Assembly: GCA_018398765.1 (NCBI GenBank)
Contig: JAHBMJ010005760.1
Location: 1-64,000, forward strand
Direction of reading: 5' to 3'
DNA: 64,000 nucleotides
Origin: Chromera velia
Lineage: Eukaryota > Sar > Chromeraceae
A model generated the notes under the pieces. It searched no databases. It was given only the letters and a program-made list of their open reading frames with translations, and was not told where the DNA came from. Both the position numbers and the translations under genes were made by a program. This document shows, one piece after another, positions 47,301-58,945 of the stretch. Every line of letters starts with the position of its first letter. Position 1 is the first letter of the stretch.

Positions 47301-47764
47301 CAAGAGGCTTCTACGTACGATAGGAAAGGGCGATTGCTACCAAAGCCGCGCTGTACGATAACTTTGATAGAGGGCTTCACTCGGGGCGGGTCATGGAGGA
47401 GAGAGACGGGAAGTGAAGCAGCTGCGTCTTGTTCTCGTTCTTCTTTCAAAATTTCCTCCCATCGAAGCCTCGAGTGCCTTTTCCCTCTTCTTGCTCTTCG
47501 TTTTTGCTTCTCTCCAGTCTCTGTGACGTTCTTCAGCCCATTTTGGTCCCCTTGGTCAGCGTCTTTCCGTGTGCAATTCTGTTCAAAAGGATAGAAACGC
47601 GATTCACATTCTGAGATTCTCTCAGTTTCAAATGCGATCTGTTGGATGCAAAACTGTAGCTGTAAGGACAGAGAAACTGTAGTCTGAGTACAGTGCGATG
47701 CCCAAAGCGATTGAAGTAGAGAAATTGCTTGGTGGGCTCCTTTAAGGAGATTCTGTGTCAACAT
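47186..47764 (-). CDS. ORF in the retroposon-like insert, upstream part
   Basis: This 192-residue frame starts MLTQNLLKGAHQAISLLQSL, continues through a basic region (GEKQKRRARRGKRHSRLRWE) and PSIKVIVQRGFGSNRPF, and ends inside the minisatellite. The family is unknown. It lies upstream, in transcription order, of the frame at 46845-46087 but in a different frame, so whether they ever formed one product is not known. Confidence 0.4.
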   Translation of the reverse strand: MLTQNLLKGAHQAISLLQSLWASHCTQTTVSLSLQLQFCIQQIAFETERISECESRFYPFEQNCTRKDADQGDQNGLKNVTETGEKQKRRARRGKRHSRLRWEEILKEEREQDAAASLPVSLLHDPPRVKPSIKVIVQRGFGSNRPFLSYVEASCTSALASPLPCLQTKASPTSAQATPPPCSQAKASPTSA

Positions 47765-47889
47765 GGAGACGGCAAACGAAAATTTAGTCTTTCATGGCCA
47801 AATCTTAACCCTTTTTTCTCGCGACAAGATCAGAGAGCGTCTTTTAAGGTTCTGCTGCTCATTGTTAGTATCAAAGCGGTTTCATTCCA

Positions 47890-48105
47890 GCCCCCATCGT
47901 CCGTCTCTTTCTATGTGCATCGCCAGCCCATGCCGACGACCGCCCGAATCTCGTTCCTTTTAACTCTCCTACCAAACGTCCGATTTCCCACAATGTTCAC
48001 CAACCACTCCTTTAAGGCAGCGAGCTTGTGAGACCCCGAGTCGATCTCCTCTTTTGTGGCAGGGAGCTGGGTAGAGCCCTTTTTAAAACAACTCATCTCC
48101 TCCTT
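47890..48105 (-). repeat. 216-bp duplicated target, right copy
   Basis: Partner of 45315-45530. It is continuous with the upstream RT region of the copia element (48228-48106). Confidence 0.88.
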
Positions 48106-48229
48106 GTACACGGTTGCTCCCGTGAACAGGAACCCTGATCGAGGGTTCCTGGAGGAAAAGCAAGACAGGTGAGGAAGACCGTACCACCTACTTCTGGTGG
48201 GCCCGGGCTCCTGGGCGTCCCAGCCCATC

Positions 48230-51200
48230 TGGGATTAACCTCTTCCCTCTCCCACGCCATCGCCCCAGCGAACGACGGAATGCCTCTTTCCTCCCGGAAA
48301 TCATCGTTTTAGCTCCTCCCCGTCACCTCGGGCACTCTTCTAGCTCGCTCCTCCCTCAAAACCTCCATCGCACAGAGGGTGTTGAACCGATCCCACTGCA
48401 GGCCCTACAAAACCTCATCCACCTTATTCATCTCCTCAACCTCCTCCTTCGGCGGGTTCTGCCTCACAGTGGGTCCTTCTCCTGCCCTGGGAAGTTTTCA
48501 ACCCCCCAGGATACCCCACTCTTCATCCGAGGAGCTGCTGTCGCTCCCGAAGCCCAGCCCGCTTGCCTCAAACGTCGACAAGCTGGCAGTCGAGGCATAC
48601 CCGTCCCCGTTCGTAGACGCTACCAGAGACGGAGGCTCCTTATCTGTCTCCATATTCTCCGCAATAGGGCCTAGTGGCTCAACTCCTTCAACCTCATTCC
48701 CTTCATTAGATGCCCCCTCGGCAGCAGAAGGACCCCCAAGATCCTCCGCTCGCTCCTCTCTGCCTGCATTTGAAGGAACAACAGGTTGAGACTCAGCAGC
48801 CTCGGGGACAATACGTGACTCCCCCTCAACAGGAGGCATGGCAGGAACAGTAGAAGAGGAAGGCACCGCAGAGGAAGACGACGATGCGGAGGGATCTGCA
48901 GACACCGCGTCTGCAGAACCCCTTGCATCCCCTACTCTTTCTTCCTCCGGCAGTTTCCAGACTCCAACTTCGTAGAGCTGGACGGGGTCATCAATCATGC
49001 ACACAGCCTCTTCGGGGACTCTCCCTCCCCGAATGTCGAACACGTGCTTGATTGACGACCGCTTCACTCTCCCGTCCCTGATTTCCTTGACCTTGAAAGC
49101 AAAGGGGTCCCTTACCGAAAGATTGGGTGCAAGGTCTGCCCATCCGTAGCTTCTATACGCCTTTGAGTAGAGGGCCACAAGCTTTCTCCGGTTGTCCCTC
49201 TGGACAACTGCCCCCTTTACGGAGTGGGCCTCCATCGGCTGACGGTTGTACGAGGAAAACTCCAGCGTAGCTGGACCCAAAACTCTCCTCTCTCGGATGG
49301 GCGTTCCTTGGGCGGATCGGGACCTATCTGCGCCCCCCGGGTGCGCAGAAGGGTCAATTAGCCTTTCCTCCGGTTCCCACTCGTCCCCTCTACCCCTCTC
49401 GGCAGAAGATTCTGCCCCTCTTTCGTGGTCTCCATCATCCCCGGAGATATTCCTTCTTCTAGACGTCTGTGAGCAGATAGATGGAGGCGGGCCCTCTCTT
49501 TAATGGAGAGGCCATAATGTAGAGCTTGGGCAGATCCGGGAGGAATGTCCCCTTTACTATCTCCACCTCCTTCATCATCTGTTCCCCCGCCCCGGCCAGT
49601 CTCCTCCAGAATAACCCCCTGGAGGTGGGTCGTGTGGAGAATCATCTGGGGGAGGGTCCCTATAGCCTCCATCTCTATCAGAAGGATTCCCCCCGCCATC
49701 TCCATCGTCTCTGTCTAACCCGCTCGATCTGCCCCACAGCAGAGACTCAGAAGCAAAGGTGTCTTCCTTAGTCTCCTCATCCTTCCCCTCCCTTTCTCTC
49801 TCTGCCTGTCTTTCCCACCGATACATCCGAGAGCTCTTCCTAAGCTCGGTCTCCACGGCCGACCTCGTTCTTGTCGACCCTGTCTTTGGGGTCCTTGGGA
49901 GGGACAACCTCAACCGTGGGGTCTTCTCTCTCGAATACGATGGGGCGCGAGCGGTCATTGTGGTGTTTCGACCTGTGGAACATGTACCTGACCTGGTAGC
50001 ACATCTTACACACGAAGCACCACGCCTTCTCATCTTCATTGCTTTCTGTTCCCCGGAACACGTCCCAAAAGTGTTCCATCATCCGATCTCCTCCTTCCGT
50101 GTACACCCGGATGCTTGCAGCCACCGGATCCGGGTCGTAGGAGCTCGAAAAAACATAGTTCTGGAACTCGATCCGCTTGTACCCGTAGTGCCTCTCGGGA
50201 AAGCCGACAGCCATGGACAGCCCGACTGTCCAGAACTTCCCCTCCAGAGGGGTCCAGTAGGCATACTCAGCTCCGAGGGGCTCAATCTGAGATAAACCGT
50301 CTGTCTCCCTCAATTCCTTATCTGCCTCAATCCACTCCTGCTTAGGCCTGTCCAAGTACTTGAGCACCCTGTGCATGTAGTATCGCCCCCTACGCTTGCT
50401 TCCAGCTGCAGCGGGAGCAATGGAGACTCAGAAACTCATCGAAGTGGTCCACCCCTCTGGGATTTCAATCCGACGGGGCTGTGGAGGCGAGTGCAGACAG
50501 ACGCCCTGGTTCTGTGACATGATCTTCTTGAGGCTGTCCTCCTCAAGATCGAAGCCCATGTCTCCAGGGAACACCCCATGTGCTTCCTGGATTTCGTCCT
50601 GCATCCTTGTTGCACTCCCACTTCTCCATGAGTCCCCTCTGACTCCCGTCGTAAGTCGGGGAGCCAGATAGTTCTTGAGGGTGTCAAGGACCTCTCCCTG
50701 AGTGATCTTTCCCAACTCGGGGTGGAGTATGAGCGTGAAACGACAAATCCAAGCGTCATACACCCCCCAGTGGTACGTCATGAACACCGGCCGCTCCACC
50801 TTCCAATCATATCCCAAGGGCTCCCCGTCGGCCCCCAGGAGACGTTTCCCCTTCTTGTTGAAAAAGACAGGGCCTGGATCCTTCACCCTCCTTCCCCACG
50901 AAGGAGCGCGAGTGTGCTGCCGCACCGTACCAGGCGTGCGCAACACCCCAGGGCCAGACGGATCCAGAATGGTCCCCTTCATAGAGGAGCCAAACGGGAC
51001 AAAGAAATCCGGCAGCGGCGACTCCCCGGAGTCGACGGAAGCCCTGTTGGACACAGCAAGAGAGGGAGACCATGGTCGGGTGCCCGCTGCCCCCGCTTCC
51101 CTTACCGAGGCCTTGGCCTGAGCAGGGGAGGGTTCGGAGGGCTCTGCAGGAGCAGGAGGAGGGAGGGAGGGAGGCAAAGCAAAGGGGAGGGCAGATAAAG

Positions 51201-51400
51201 ACGATGATGAAGCCGACGCCTGCGCCTCTGTACTTAAAATCTCCTGATGGCCCTCACGAAGGTGAGTGAGGCGAGGGGCTTCCCGCAAGCCTACGACACC
51301 TTCGCCCTCATCAGCCAGCTGGAAAGAAAATTTCCTTACCGGCCACTGTGTCCCTTGCTGTGACCCCTCGTATCGTCCCACCGGAGAGGTGCCCAGAAGG
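48230..51400 (-). other. Long spacer between integrase and RT of the copia element (fossil part)
   Basis: Several Ser/Glu/Pro-rich frames occupy this region (51771-50428, 50376-49840, 49280-48498). They include structured pieces such as [40 protein letters not shown] and [20 protein letters not shown]. Normal copia elements have a much shorter linker here. The pieces are consistent with an enlarged integrase C-terminus plus disordered linker. Confidence 0.55.
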
Positions 51401-51401
51401 A

Positions 51402-52487
51402 CTAGAGGGAATCCTCTGTGCCCGAGGTCGCTTCTCCCTGCCCGCCTGCGCTGGCGGGTGCCTGTTCCCCCCTCCTGCCTGGCAGAAGTTTTCCATAGTC
51501 GAGGATCTTCCTGTTCTCCGCCCGCCAGAGCCAGGAGGATGGTTCCTTCCTGATCGAAACGAGGCCCCTCCCAGAGCCAGAGGTTGTCCGGGACCGTCTG
51601 CAGATGTTCCGGGTAGACCTGTAGGACGGTAAAACGTTTCCTTTGAACGTTTTTCTCCTTGTACCTGTGAAAGACCGCGACAACGTCGTGCATGAGCGGA
51701 GCCAAGAACTGCACAATGACTCCGTTCCCAGGGAGGGCATGGACACCACCGCAGTGTCCCCCACTCTCCATCTAGGAGGCGCTCTTCGAAAAGTCAGGGT
51801 AAAAGGGATGCCCCCCACCGTTCTGTGAAACGCACAGGAATACCCCCAACGTTCCCCCATCGCCACGAGATGAATCACAGCAAGGGGAAAACGGTGGTTC
51901 GGGTCCGATATGAGGAGGGCCATTCCCTCCCAATTGCTGTGAATGCAGCGCTCGACCAGAGCCTGCAGACCCTTACCCACGTACGGCGGTCCTTGATGGT
52001 ACTCAATGGGATGCAGTCCGCGGGACCCGTCCCCCCGGAGCCACGACTGAAAGGAGGCACCCGCTCCCGCCTTCTCTCCGTCCATACATACCAGGTGCGG
52101 ACGCCCCAGCCAGCGAGCAAAGTAATGCGTGCAGTCGATGAGGGAAGCCTCATCCTTCTCTTTTACTGGGTGTACCAAAGAGAACCCGACCGCTCTTGGC
52201 TTATATAGAACCACCATCATTCCGAAGCCCCCTGTCTCGGCCTTTGCAAAAAGGTCCTTGAAGAACCAGATGTCGACGATCCAGACCGTTTCCTTGATCG
52301 GCCTCTAATTGGCAGACAACTGCTCACTCCTTTTATAAATCCTCGGAGTGATCGCGTTCTTTAGTTGACAGAGGGGATACACAGAAATCCACCTTCTGCA
52401 GTTCTCATTAATCTCAATGCCCTCTGCCGCGAGAGTCTCCTTGAGATCGTCAAAGTTCTGGTGTCCGTAGCGCGTGTGGAGCGCCAT
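51402..52487 (-). other. Integrase region of the copia element (fossil part)
   Basis: A pre-integrase zinc-binding segment (ALHTRYGHQNFDDLKETLAA, then C and CQLKNA; 52487-52305) precedes the core, whose frame (52220-51402) shows an Asp-containing strand (LVCMDGEKAGAGASFQSWL) and YHQGPPYVGKGLQALVERCI, where the last catalytic Glu is expected. It sits between gag and RT, as in the copia group. Confidence 0.75.
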
Positions 52488-54428
52488 TGCCTCTCACTTC
52501 TGGTCGACCGAGACGGCCAAGAAGGCAACCAGGTGCGTCTATTCGTACCCATAGTCTAGCCCGTAGTCCCATGGTTTGAAGTGGGCAACGCCCCCACTGT
52601 CAAACTTTCTCACCGAGAGAAAGGGACCTTGCTGACAGTAGTTGGTGTCTGCCAGCTTAGAAGTAGTCCATCCATCCACGACCCAATACGTGATCGGGTA
52701 GGCAGCCACTGGGACCTCAATACCGTTGGGTGTAGCTCTGAAGTCCTTCTTGGCCGACCTCTTCTTCTTTTTCTCAGGGAGAGGGTGCTTGGGAATCCTC
52801 TCGTAAGGATCCCTCTGTTACTTTAGCTGCCACGCCTTATTCCACCAGTCCCACACCTCCTGCAGTGACTGGAACCGGTACCCGTAGGAACCGTTTGGGG
52901 ACCTCCCCCAAGGAAGTGCTCAAAGGACTCGTTCGGAACGGCCTTGTGGTGCAGGCTGCGGTCGTACACTGCTCGAGGGAGGTGGTTGAGGCCACACCCA
53001 TCCGGCCTGTCCCTCCAGGGCTTGTGGATGATGCAGGCCTCCGGTGCCCCCAACCTTGAAGGAGGTGTCCATGACCTCAACATCTACCTGCGGAATTCCC
53101 TGCCGCACCCCCTCCTGATACATCAGGTCCATAGACAGCCTCACCCCATGTGAGATCTGCCTCTCCTCCTTTGTTCTCTCCGCCCATGCACGGTAGGCGG
53201 GAAGGACATCCTTAGTCGAAGAACGAGGGACAAAGAGACCTGCACTAGGAGCATTGTGAATCAGCACATCAGGGAGGTTTGGCTGATCGACCATGTGGAG
53301 GAGGCAGGGGACGACAATGTTCTTGGGAGCGCCGGAGGGGTCATGTATCCCGAACCGGATGCTAAAAACCGCAGGACAAGAGAACACCGCTTCATCCCCT
53401 AGTCCTTGTGACTGGAAGGGCATCTCCAACCGCACCTTCCACTCAATGAAATCTTATCCCGTGATAAGATGCTCATAGTGCCGGTGCCTCGTCCTCTTAG
53501 GAAGCCCCCCGTCTGGGGGCCCATCTCCCTCCTCCCCAATGCCTCCCGTGAACAAACCCGTCCAGTCCAGGATATCCGGCCCCCCAAAGGCACGGATAAG
53601 ACTCCTCACCTTCCTCCAAGAGATGAGGTTCCCGAATGTATAGGAGTCAATATGGATCTTGAGGACCCTGTACTCGACGAGCTCAGGGATCTGGGATCTC
53701 GCATTTCCCGAAACTTTGTAGACCTCAAACTTTTCTGGAAACCTAGCCCAACGCCAAGTCCTGCTCGGGTTGTTCATCAGTTCACTCTCGTACTGGGAGA
53801 CCGTGTAGACAGCAGACTTCAAACCAGAGGGCACCACACCCATGGTGGTCTTATCTTCCGGTCCCCGCATGCAAGAGATGACCTCAGGGAGATGGGGATC
53901 GTGCTCCTCCATCATATCCCTGATGCACTGGACTCCTCCCGCAGTGAACTCAGACTGGAAGGCTTACATGACCATCATACAAGTCTTTAAACCTGTAGGG
54001 AAGATAGCCCACCCCATTTGTTCCAAGCCTATCCGTTCAGGCTCATCAGACAAGAGCGTTTGCCAGGCTCCACGGACTCCTTCTCTCCATACATCGACCC
54101 CTGTGTAGGTCCCAACAGGATCTTAAGCAGACAGGCGCTCTATAGCCCCATCATGCCACACAAGGAAGGTCGTTGTGTCATAGTCGGACGAGTACTTGGC
54201 TCCAGGCTCATAGCACAGAGGGAGGCCAAGCTGGTCTGCAAAGCAGACCTTTTCGAGAGACCCCTCCCCATGAGGGATCTTCTCTTCACGCTTGGACGCA
54301 TAGGTGGTCAGGTTAAACGAGTCTTCCTTCCCACGTGAGACGCCACCCGTCACTGCGACACCATCATCGTCGTTCTGACCCCCAGGATCGATATGCTGCG
54401 AGGATACAGGAGGGACACTACCCCCCCG

Positions 54429-56072
54429 CTACGCCTGTCCAGAGTCTGAGTTCTTCTTCTTGAAGTTCTCATTGTTGAACCTGCCAGGAGAAAGGGTGCA
54501 CCCACCATGGCCGCGACCCCCACCGGCTCCTCTCCCCCCTGAGCCGCCAACACGACCAGGATAGGGAGACCCTTGACGGTCTCCGGAGCCGCCTCCACGG
54601 CCTCCTCCTCCCGGAAGACCTTTAGGACGGCCCCCGGAGCTGCTCTTATCCTGCCCGGTCTTATCCATCTGCTTCATCATCCATCGCTTCTTCACGTTCT
54701 CGTCAGGGCAGTTGTTGGGAGCATGGCCCATCGTTTTACACGCTGGACAGCCGTCCTTCTTCCGAATCCAAGGACAGGCCCTATGGTCCCCCCACTCTGC
54801 ATGTCTGTCCGGATGGTTGCATCCCAGGCACTGCCCATCGCGGTACCCGTGGGGAAGGCTCTTCCTGCTGGCAGGATCCCAACACGCCTTGTCCCACAAA
54901 GACCCAAAGTCTCCATCCCACTGACCGGGTTTGATGGGAGTTTCTCCAGGACCCGCCATCGTCCCGATAAACGCATCCAATCCGGTCCTGTCCCGGTGTC
55001 GGACACTATATCGATCGAGAACGGGGTTCCTGTTGGGGCCTCTGGGGTTGACAACGGCTTGAGTGGGAGGACGGTCCTTTCTTTCCACCCCTTTATCATT
55101 GTATCGACTGGAGAGAATAGAGGACTTAGACCCGGGAGAGCGCTCTCGATTGGAGCTCCCCCTGCCATCCCCCTTTCCGTAACCCCCGCCAGCACCGCCC
55201 TGCCTACCACGATCGGAGTTACCCCTGCCCTTCCCACCAGAGTCAGGGGTCTTTCCCTCTGAGGGTTTCCCTCCCTTTGCCTTGGAAGGGGACTTCCTCT
55301 GCAGGACTCCTCCGGGCCCCGCGAACGCCATAAAAGGAACCTTCGGAATGATGCCCCCTCGCGAGGCACCCCCTGAGTCCTTCACACCGAAGGTTGCCGC
55401 CTTCTGTTCCCACTCTCTCTTCAAGTCCTCGACAAGAGCTCCTTTGACCAGGCCCCGGTCCCAAGCATCCCCGAGAGACTTGTTAAAAGTCTCCGCCTGG
55501 GCAGCGATGGCGTGGATCTCCTTGGTGATCTCCACTTCGCTGGTGAGGTCCACCGGGGTCTGTCTCTCCTGCCACCTCATTATGAGGTCGTTTAGCAGGT
55601 GCGCCGTCAGGAGCCTGAGCCTATACTTCACACCAAGCTTGTAGACGATGTTCTCCTCAACCAAGTGGTTCAAGAGATGCTTGTGATATACCAGCAGCTC
55701 CGTGTAGGTCCCGAACCTACAGGGCTTACAGGCAATCCTCTCGTACTCTAGGATGAGAGCAGAGGTTGAGTACTGGATCGTCTTAAAAAAGTGCGCGAAG
55801 ATCATTGCCACGACCTTATCGCACATCTCCACAAAGGTCCTCGGGACCGATGTCAAGATCTCTTCTAGGGTGTAAGCGATGAGGGGATCCTCAGGGTCAT
55901 ACTTCGGCCTCCCCCAAGTCCCACTCGACTCCCTAACTCCCAGGAAAGAGAAGATGTCAGGAGCCCCCGGAGCCCCGACATCACCAGTACGCACCTCCCC
56001 ACCTACAGACACCGTCGCAGGTTTAGGGGGAGACACTGTAAGATACACCCCCCCGCTCGTAAGGGGGGTCAT
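54429..56072 (-). other. Gag region with zinc knuckles of the copia element (fossil part)
   Basis: This 547-residue frame contains a helical capsid-like core (LIAYTLEEILTSVPRTFVEM; LLNHLVEENIVYKLGVKYRL; LTAHLLNDLIMRWQERQTPV). A basic Gly/Ser/Arg-rich region follows, then two Cys/His clusters (CLGCNHPDRHAEWGDHRACP and CPACKTMGHAPNNCP), the second a classical CCHC knuckle. Confidence 0.85.
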
Positions 56073-56675
56073 CAGGAATACCGAAGGCAGGCGGCCTTCA
56101 ACAGCACCCCCAGGGCCTGGGGAGGAGGAGGGAGCGTGTCTATCTCCTTATGGAGTTTGTCGGCCTGCTCGTTGAGAGCAAACATATCTGATGCCAATTA
56201 GTCGATGTGACCTTGCAGGGTCGCTACCAACGTATCCCGATCGGCCTTCCCAGCGTCGAAGACCTCTTTCTTTTCGGCTCAGGATGCCAGCTCTATTGCG
56301 TACTCCTCCTTCCCTTCGGACCCCTTCGGGAAGTTGTTCCTCTTGGGTATGCTACTCATCACGTCACTCTTCTCCTTCTGGATCTCCAGAATTTGGAGCT
56401 TGTCAGCACCTCGTTCGGCGTTCAGACCCGATATCTGCGCCACAAGGTCCTCATACTGCTTCCTTTTCTTCTCCGCCAGGGTGGTTTCAGGTCGCATACT
56501 GACCACTTGCACCCCCCCACTGGAACTGCTACTGCTACTGCTGACCCGTTCAACAGAGGCCGGACGCTGCTCACTGGATACGGGGATGGCCATCTGATGA
56601 GAGGTGTCTGGTATTGCTCCCGTCTCCTCCTCCGTCTTCACCTTCGTCTCTATTGGAGCTCCCCCATGGAGCTCC

Positions 56676-57173
56676 CTACCTGAAGAAAATACAACAGGGC
56701 GAGACAGGGAGAGGGAGAAGGGTCTGCAGACAGAGGATCTGCTCGTTCAGGGACTTCAACTGGGGACCAGAGATTCTTTCCTTCTCTCGGCATGAGAGAA
56801 GCTCCCTGATTTCTATGATCCTCGCCTTGCCCATTCTCAGGACGTCGGTCTGCTGCAGATATCTCTTCATCCACTCCGTGTCAGGTGGAGAGACACAGTC
56901 CATAACGTGCCTGTGGAAAATCTGGAGCTGTTCAGTGACTTCCGAGCTGAGGTGGGGCACCCGTTCCACCAGCTTTTCCAGCACTTCCACCTCGGTCCTT
57001 GCGACGTAGTGCTTGACGTTGACCTCCACCTTGTTCCTGTTGGTGAGGGTGAGCCCGCCGCACCACTCCTCCGAGTCACCGAGAATGGCAACAGCATCTG
57101 CGTATTGCCGTACCCACTCGATGATGTCCGCATCGTCTGTGAGGCCGAAGACGCCCACGGTCTTCGCCTCCAT
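56676..57173 (-). other. Leading ORF region of the copia element (fossil part)
   Basis: This frame lies directly downstream of the primer-binding site and starts MEAKTVGVFGLTDDADIIEW. It continues with YADAVAILGDSEEWCGGLTL and a helical segment (EVEVLEKLVERVPHLSSEVT). Its place suggests the N-terminal part of gag or a separate leader product. Confidence 0.55.
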
Positions 57174-57309
57174 ACCCTTGATCGCGACGCACCCGTGAGA
57201 AACATCCTTCTTGGGACCTATGGTATGTTACCTGCAGTAGGGAATCGGGAAAACAACAAGGGGAATGTTGTTGGAATGATAACGGAAGACTCCCTCAGTG
57301 ACGGCGCCA

Positions 57310-58066
57310 GTGATAAGTAGAGTCTCACCTTTCTCGTGATTCCTCTAGTGGAATCCTATGGGCCCTCCTATATCGATCCTCTAGCCTGTCTAAAGGACTC
57401 CTCAACCTACTATACTCCCGAATTCCTGGCCCTCTCCTATTAGAGGACCACAGCGAATACGTTTAGGAATACGTTGACTTAATGTACTTGTCTAGACCAA
57501 TACAGATGGACAGAAATAAATACCTGATCAATCTTTTCACCAGACAGAAAATCTATGAACCCCCACAGTCTACAGAAAGCTCCTGCTGGTGGCCTCGTAC
57601 AATACTCAGAGCACAAGAGAACCACAGAGACACATAGGGCACAGTACAGTTCCTACACATAAAACTCTGTCAATCTTTAGGTCAAGTCTCTTACTCAGAC
57701 AGACGGTAACTGCCGTACACGTCTGTCTGACTGTCTGAAAATTAATTCGACCGGAATTATTCTGAAGCCTCCGATGGTATAACCACACCATCGTCCTAAT
57801 TAAATCCCATATGAAGGCCTGGAGTACACACCACCACGGTGAGTGCCTCGGGTGTATTTCTTATGCCAAAGTGCATGCAGGCCATACCATGGAACTCACA
57901 ATATACACATCTCTGTCGCAGGCGCCCCGCCACTCCATGTGGATGGGCCGCCGCGTGCACATCGCTCCTTTCTCTAGATTGGGGCGAAGGGACGAATGGA
58001 AAGGCCGGGACTGGAATTCACCCTCCACGAATCCGACTAGGAATGGGACCGTCGTTTTCTTTCACA
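57310..58066 (-). repeat. 5' LTR of the copia element
   Basis: This 757-base repeat is the partner of 39948-40692 and is longer by a small internal duplication (GAATACGTT) near 57455-57475. The primer-binding site abuts it on the left, and the target copy CCTCCA lies at 58067-58072. Confidence 0.93.
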
Positions 58067-58072
58067 CCTCCA

Positions 58073-58945
58073 TCGGGCGCTCGCTTCCTCGGGAAGGTTT
58101 GCTCGTTCCTTTTGCCGGAGCTCCCTGTATTGAAGGCTAATGGAGGTATAGATGTTATTGATAAAGAGAAAAAAGAGAAGAGGAGAGAGTGGATCCCCTT
58201 ACTTGACTCCTGTTCCTTCCTCCAACATATTGTCCGAGCCCTCAATCTTCCCTATTACTTTGACATACATCGCATGAATCATTCGAATGTCTCCCTCCTC
58301 CAGCCCTTCTTCCTTAAGCCTCTCTATCAGTTTTTTCCTGTCTACTTTATCAAATGTCTTACTGAAGTCCATAAAAGAAGCAAACAACGGTCTCTTCTTG
58401 TTTCTTACAGTTTTGGATAAAATAAACAAAGCATAAATCACCTCTCTAGTTCCGACCCCTTTTCTGAAGCCTATCTGTCTGTCATCGATCCTCGTTCTCA
58501 GATGGAGACGAGAATCCATAAGCAGGGCAAAGAGCTTGGCAAGAAGGGTTGCTATGTGTATGGGCCTCCATTCATCCACCAATGGAGACACAGGGCCTTT
58601 AGAGATGGGGACGATGCAAAGGAAATTCCATGTAGGCGGCCAGTAAGAGAAGAGGTGAAAGAGATTAAAAAAGATAAAAAGAAGAAAACACGAGAGACGC
58701 GATAAGCCAAAACATAGAGTAGCATGCTTAGGAGAGAGACTTTCAAGTCCGGCTGCCTTCTTAGGGTTTATTTCTTTAATGACTTTCTCGCACAGAGAGA
58801 GAGAGAGAGAAGAAAGGGGACCGAGGAGGGAGAGGGGGGCTGGAGGGGAGAGAAAAGCTGAGAAGTCCTTCTCCTTTAAACACAGACGCCCAGAAGTTTG
58901 AAAAAGTATCTGCAAAAGGCCTGCTCCCCGCTCCATCCCTTCCAT
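58073..58945 (-). pseudogene. LINE reverse transcriptase, N-terminal part
   Basis: Motifs in order: INPKKAAGLESLSPKHATLC (usually K.AGPDG), VDEWRPIHIATLLAKLFALL, DDRQIGFRKGVGTREVIYAL, PLFASFMDFSKTFDKVDRKK (first catalytic Asp), RLKEEGLEEGDIRMIHAMY, then GVK-stop-GDPLSPLLFSFF (usual form GVKQGDPLSP), with TAA or TAG replacing the Gln. This is the order of LINE RTs of the endonuclease-bearing group. Confidence 0.88.

Larger units (their letters stand above)
45531..47889 (-). mobile_element. 2.36-kb retroposon-like insert with VNTR and (ATC)n tail
   Basis: The insert interrupts the copia RT region and is flanked by a 216-bp direct duplication of copia sequence. On the - strand it ends with an (ATC)n tail (45531-45551 on +), as non-LTR retroposons do. 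Its reading frames (47764-47186 and 46845-46087) are on the - strand, the same direction as the tail. A 51-bp minisatellite fills the middle. No RT or endonuclease is visible, so it must have moved by borrowed machinery, perhaps that of the neighbouring LINE family. It could be a retroposed host gene or a composite non-autonomous element. Confidence 0.7.
39948..58066 (-). mobile_element. Giant Ty1/copia LTR retrotransposon, about 18.1 kb (fossil)
   Basis: It is bounded by direct LTRs (39948-40692 and 57310-58066) and a 6-base target duplication CCTCCA (39942-39947 and 58067-58072), and it lies inside a LINE. It reads leftward. A primer-binding site (TGGCGCCGTCACTGAGG, 57293-57309) abuts the 5' LTR, and a G-rich polypurine tract abuts the 3' LTR at 40693-40711. 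Order inside: gag with zinc knuckles (57173-54429), a protease-containing stretch not clearly delimited (54353-52900), integrase (52487-51402), a long spacer (51400-48230), RT (48228-44616, split by an insert), RNase H (44461-43856) and about 3 kb of 3' DNA. Integrase before RT marks the copia group. Even without its 2.36-kb insert it is about 15.8 kb, far above the usual 5-6 kb. LTRs differ by under a tenth by eye. It is broken, with a dozen or more breaks. Confidence 0.93.
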
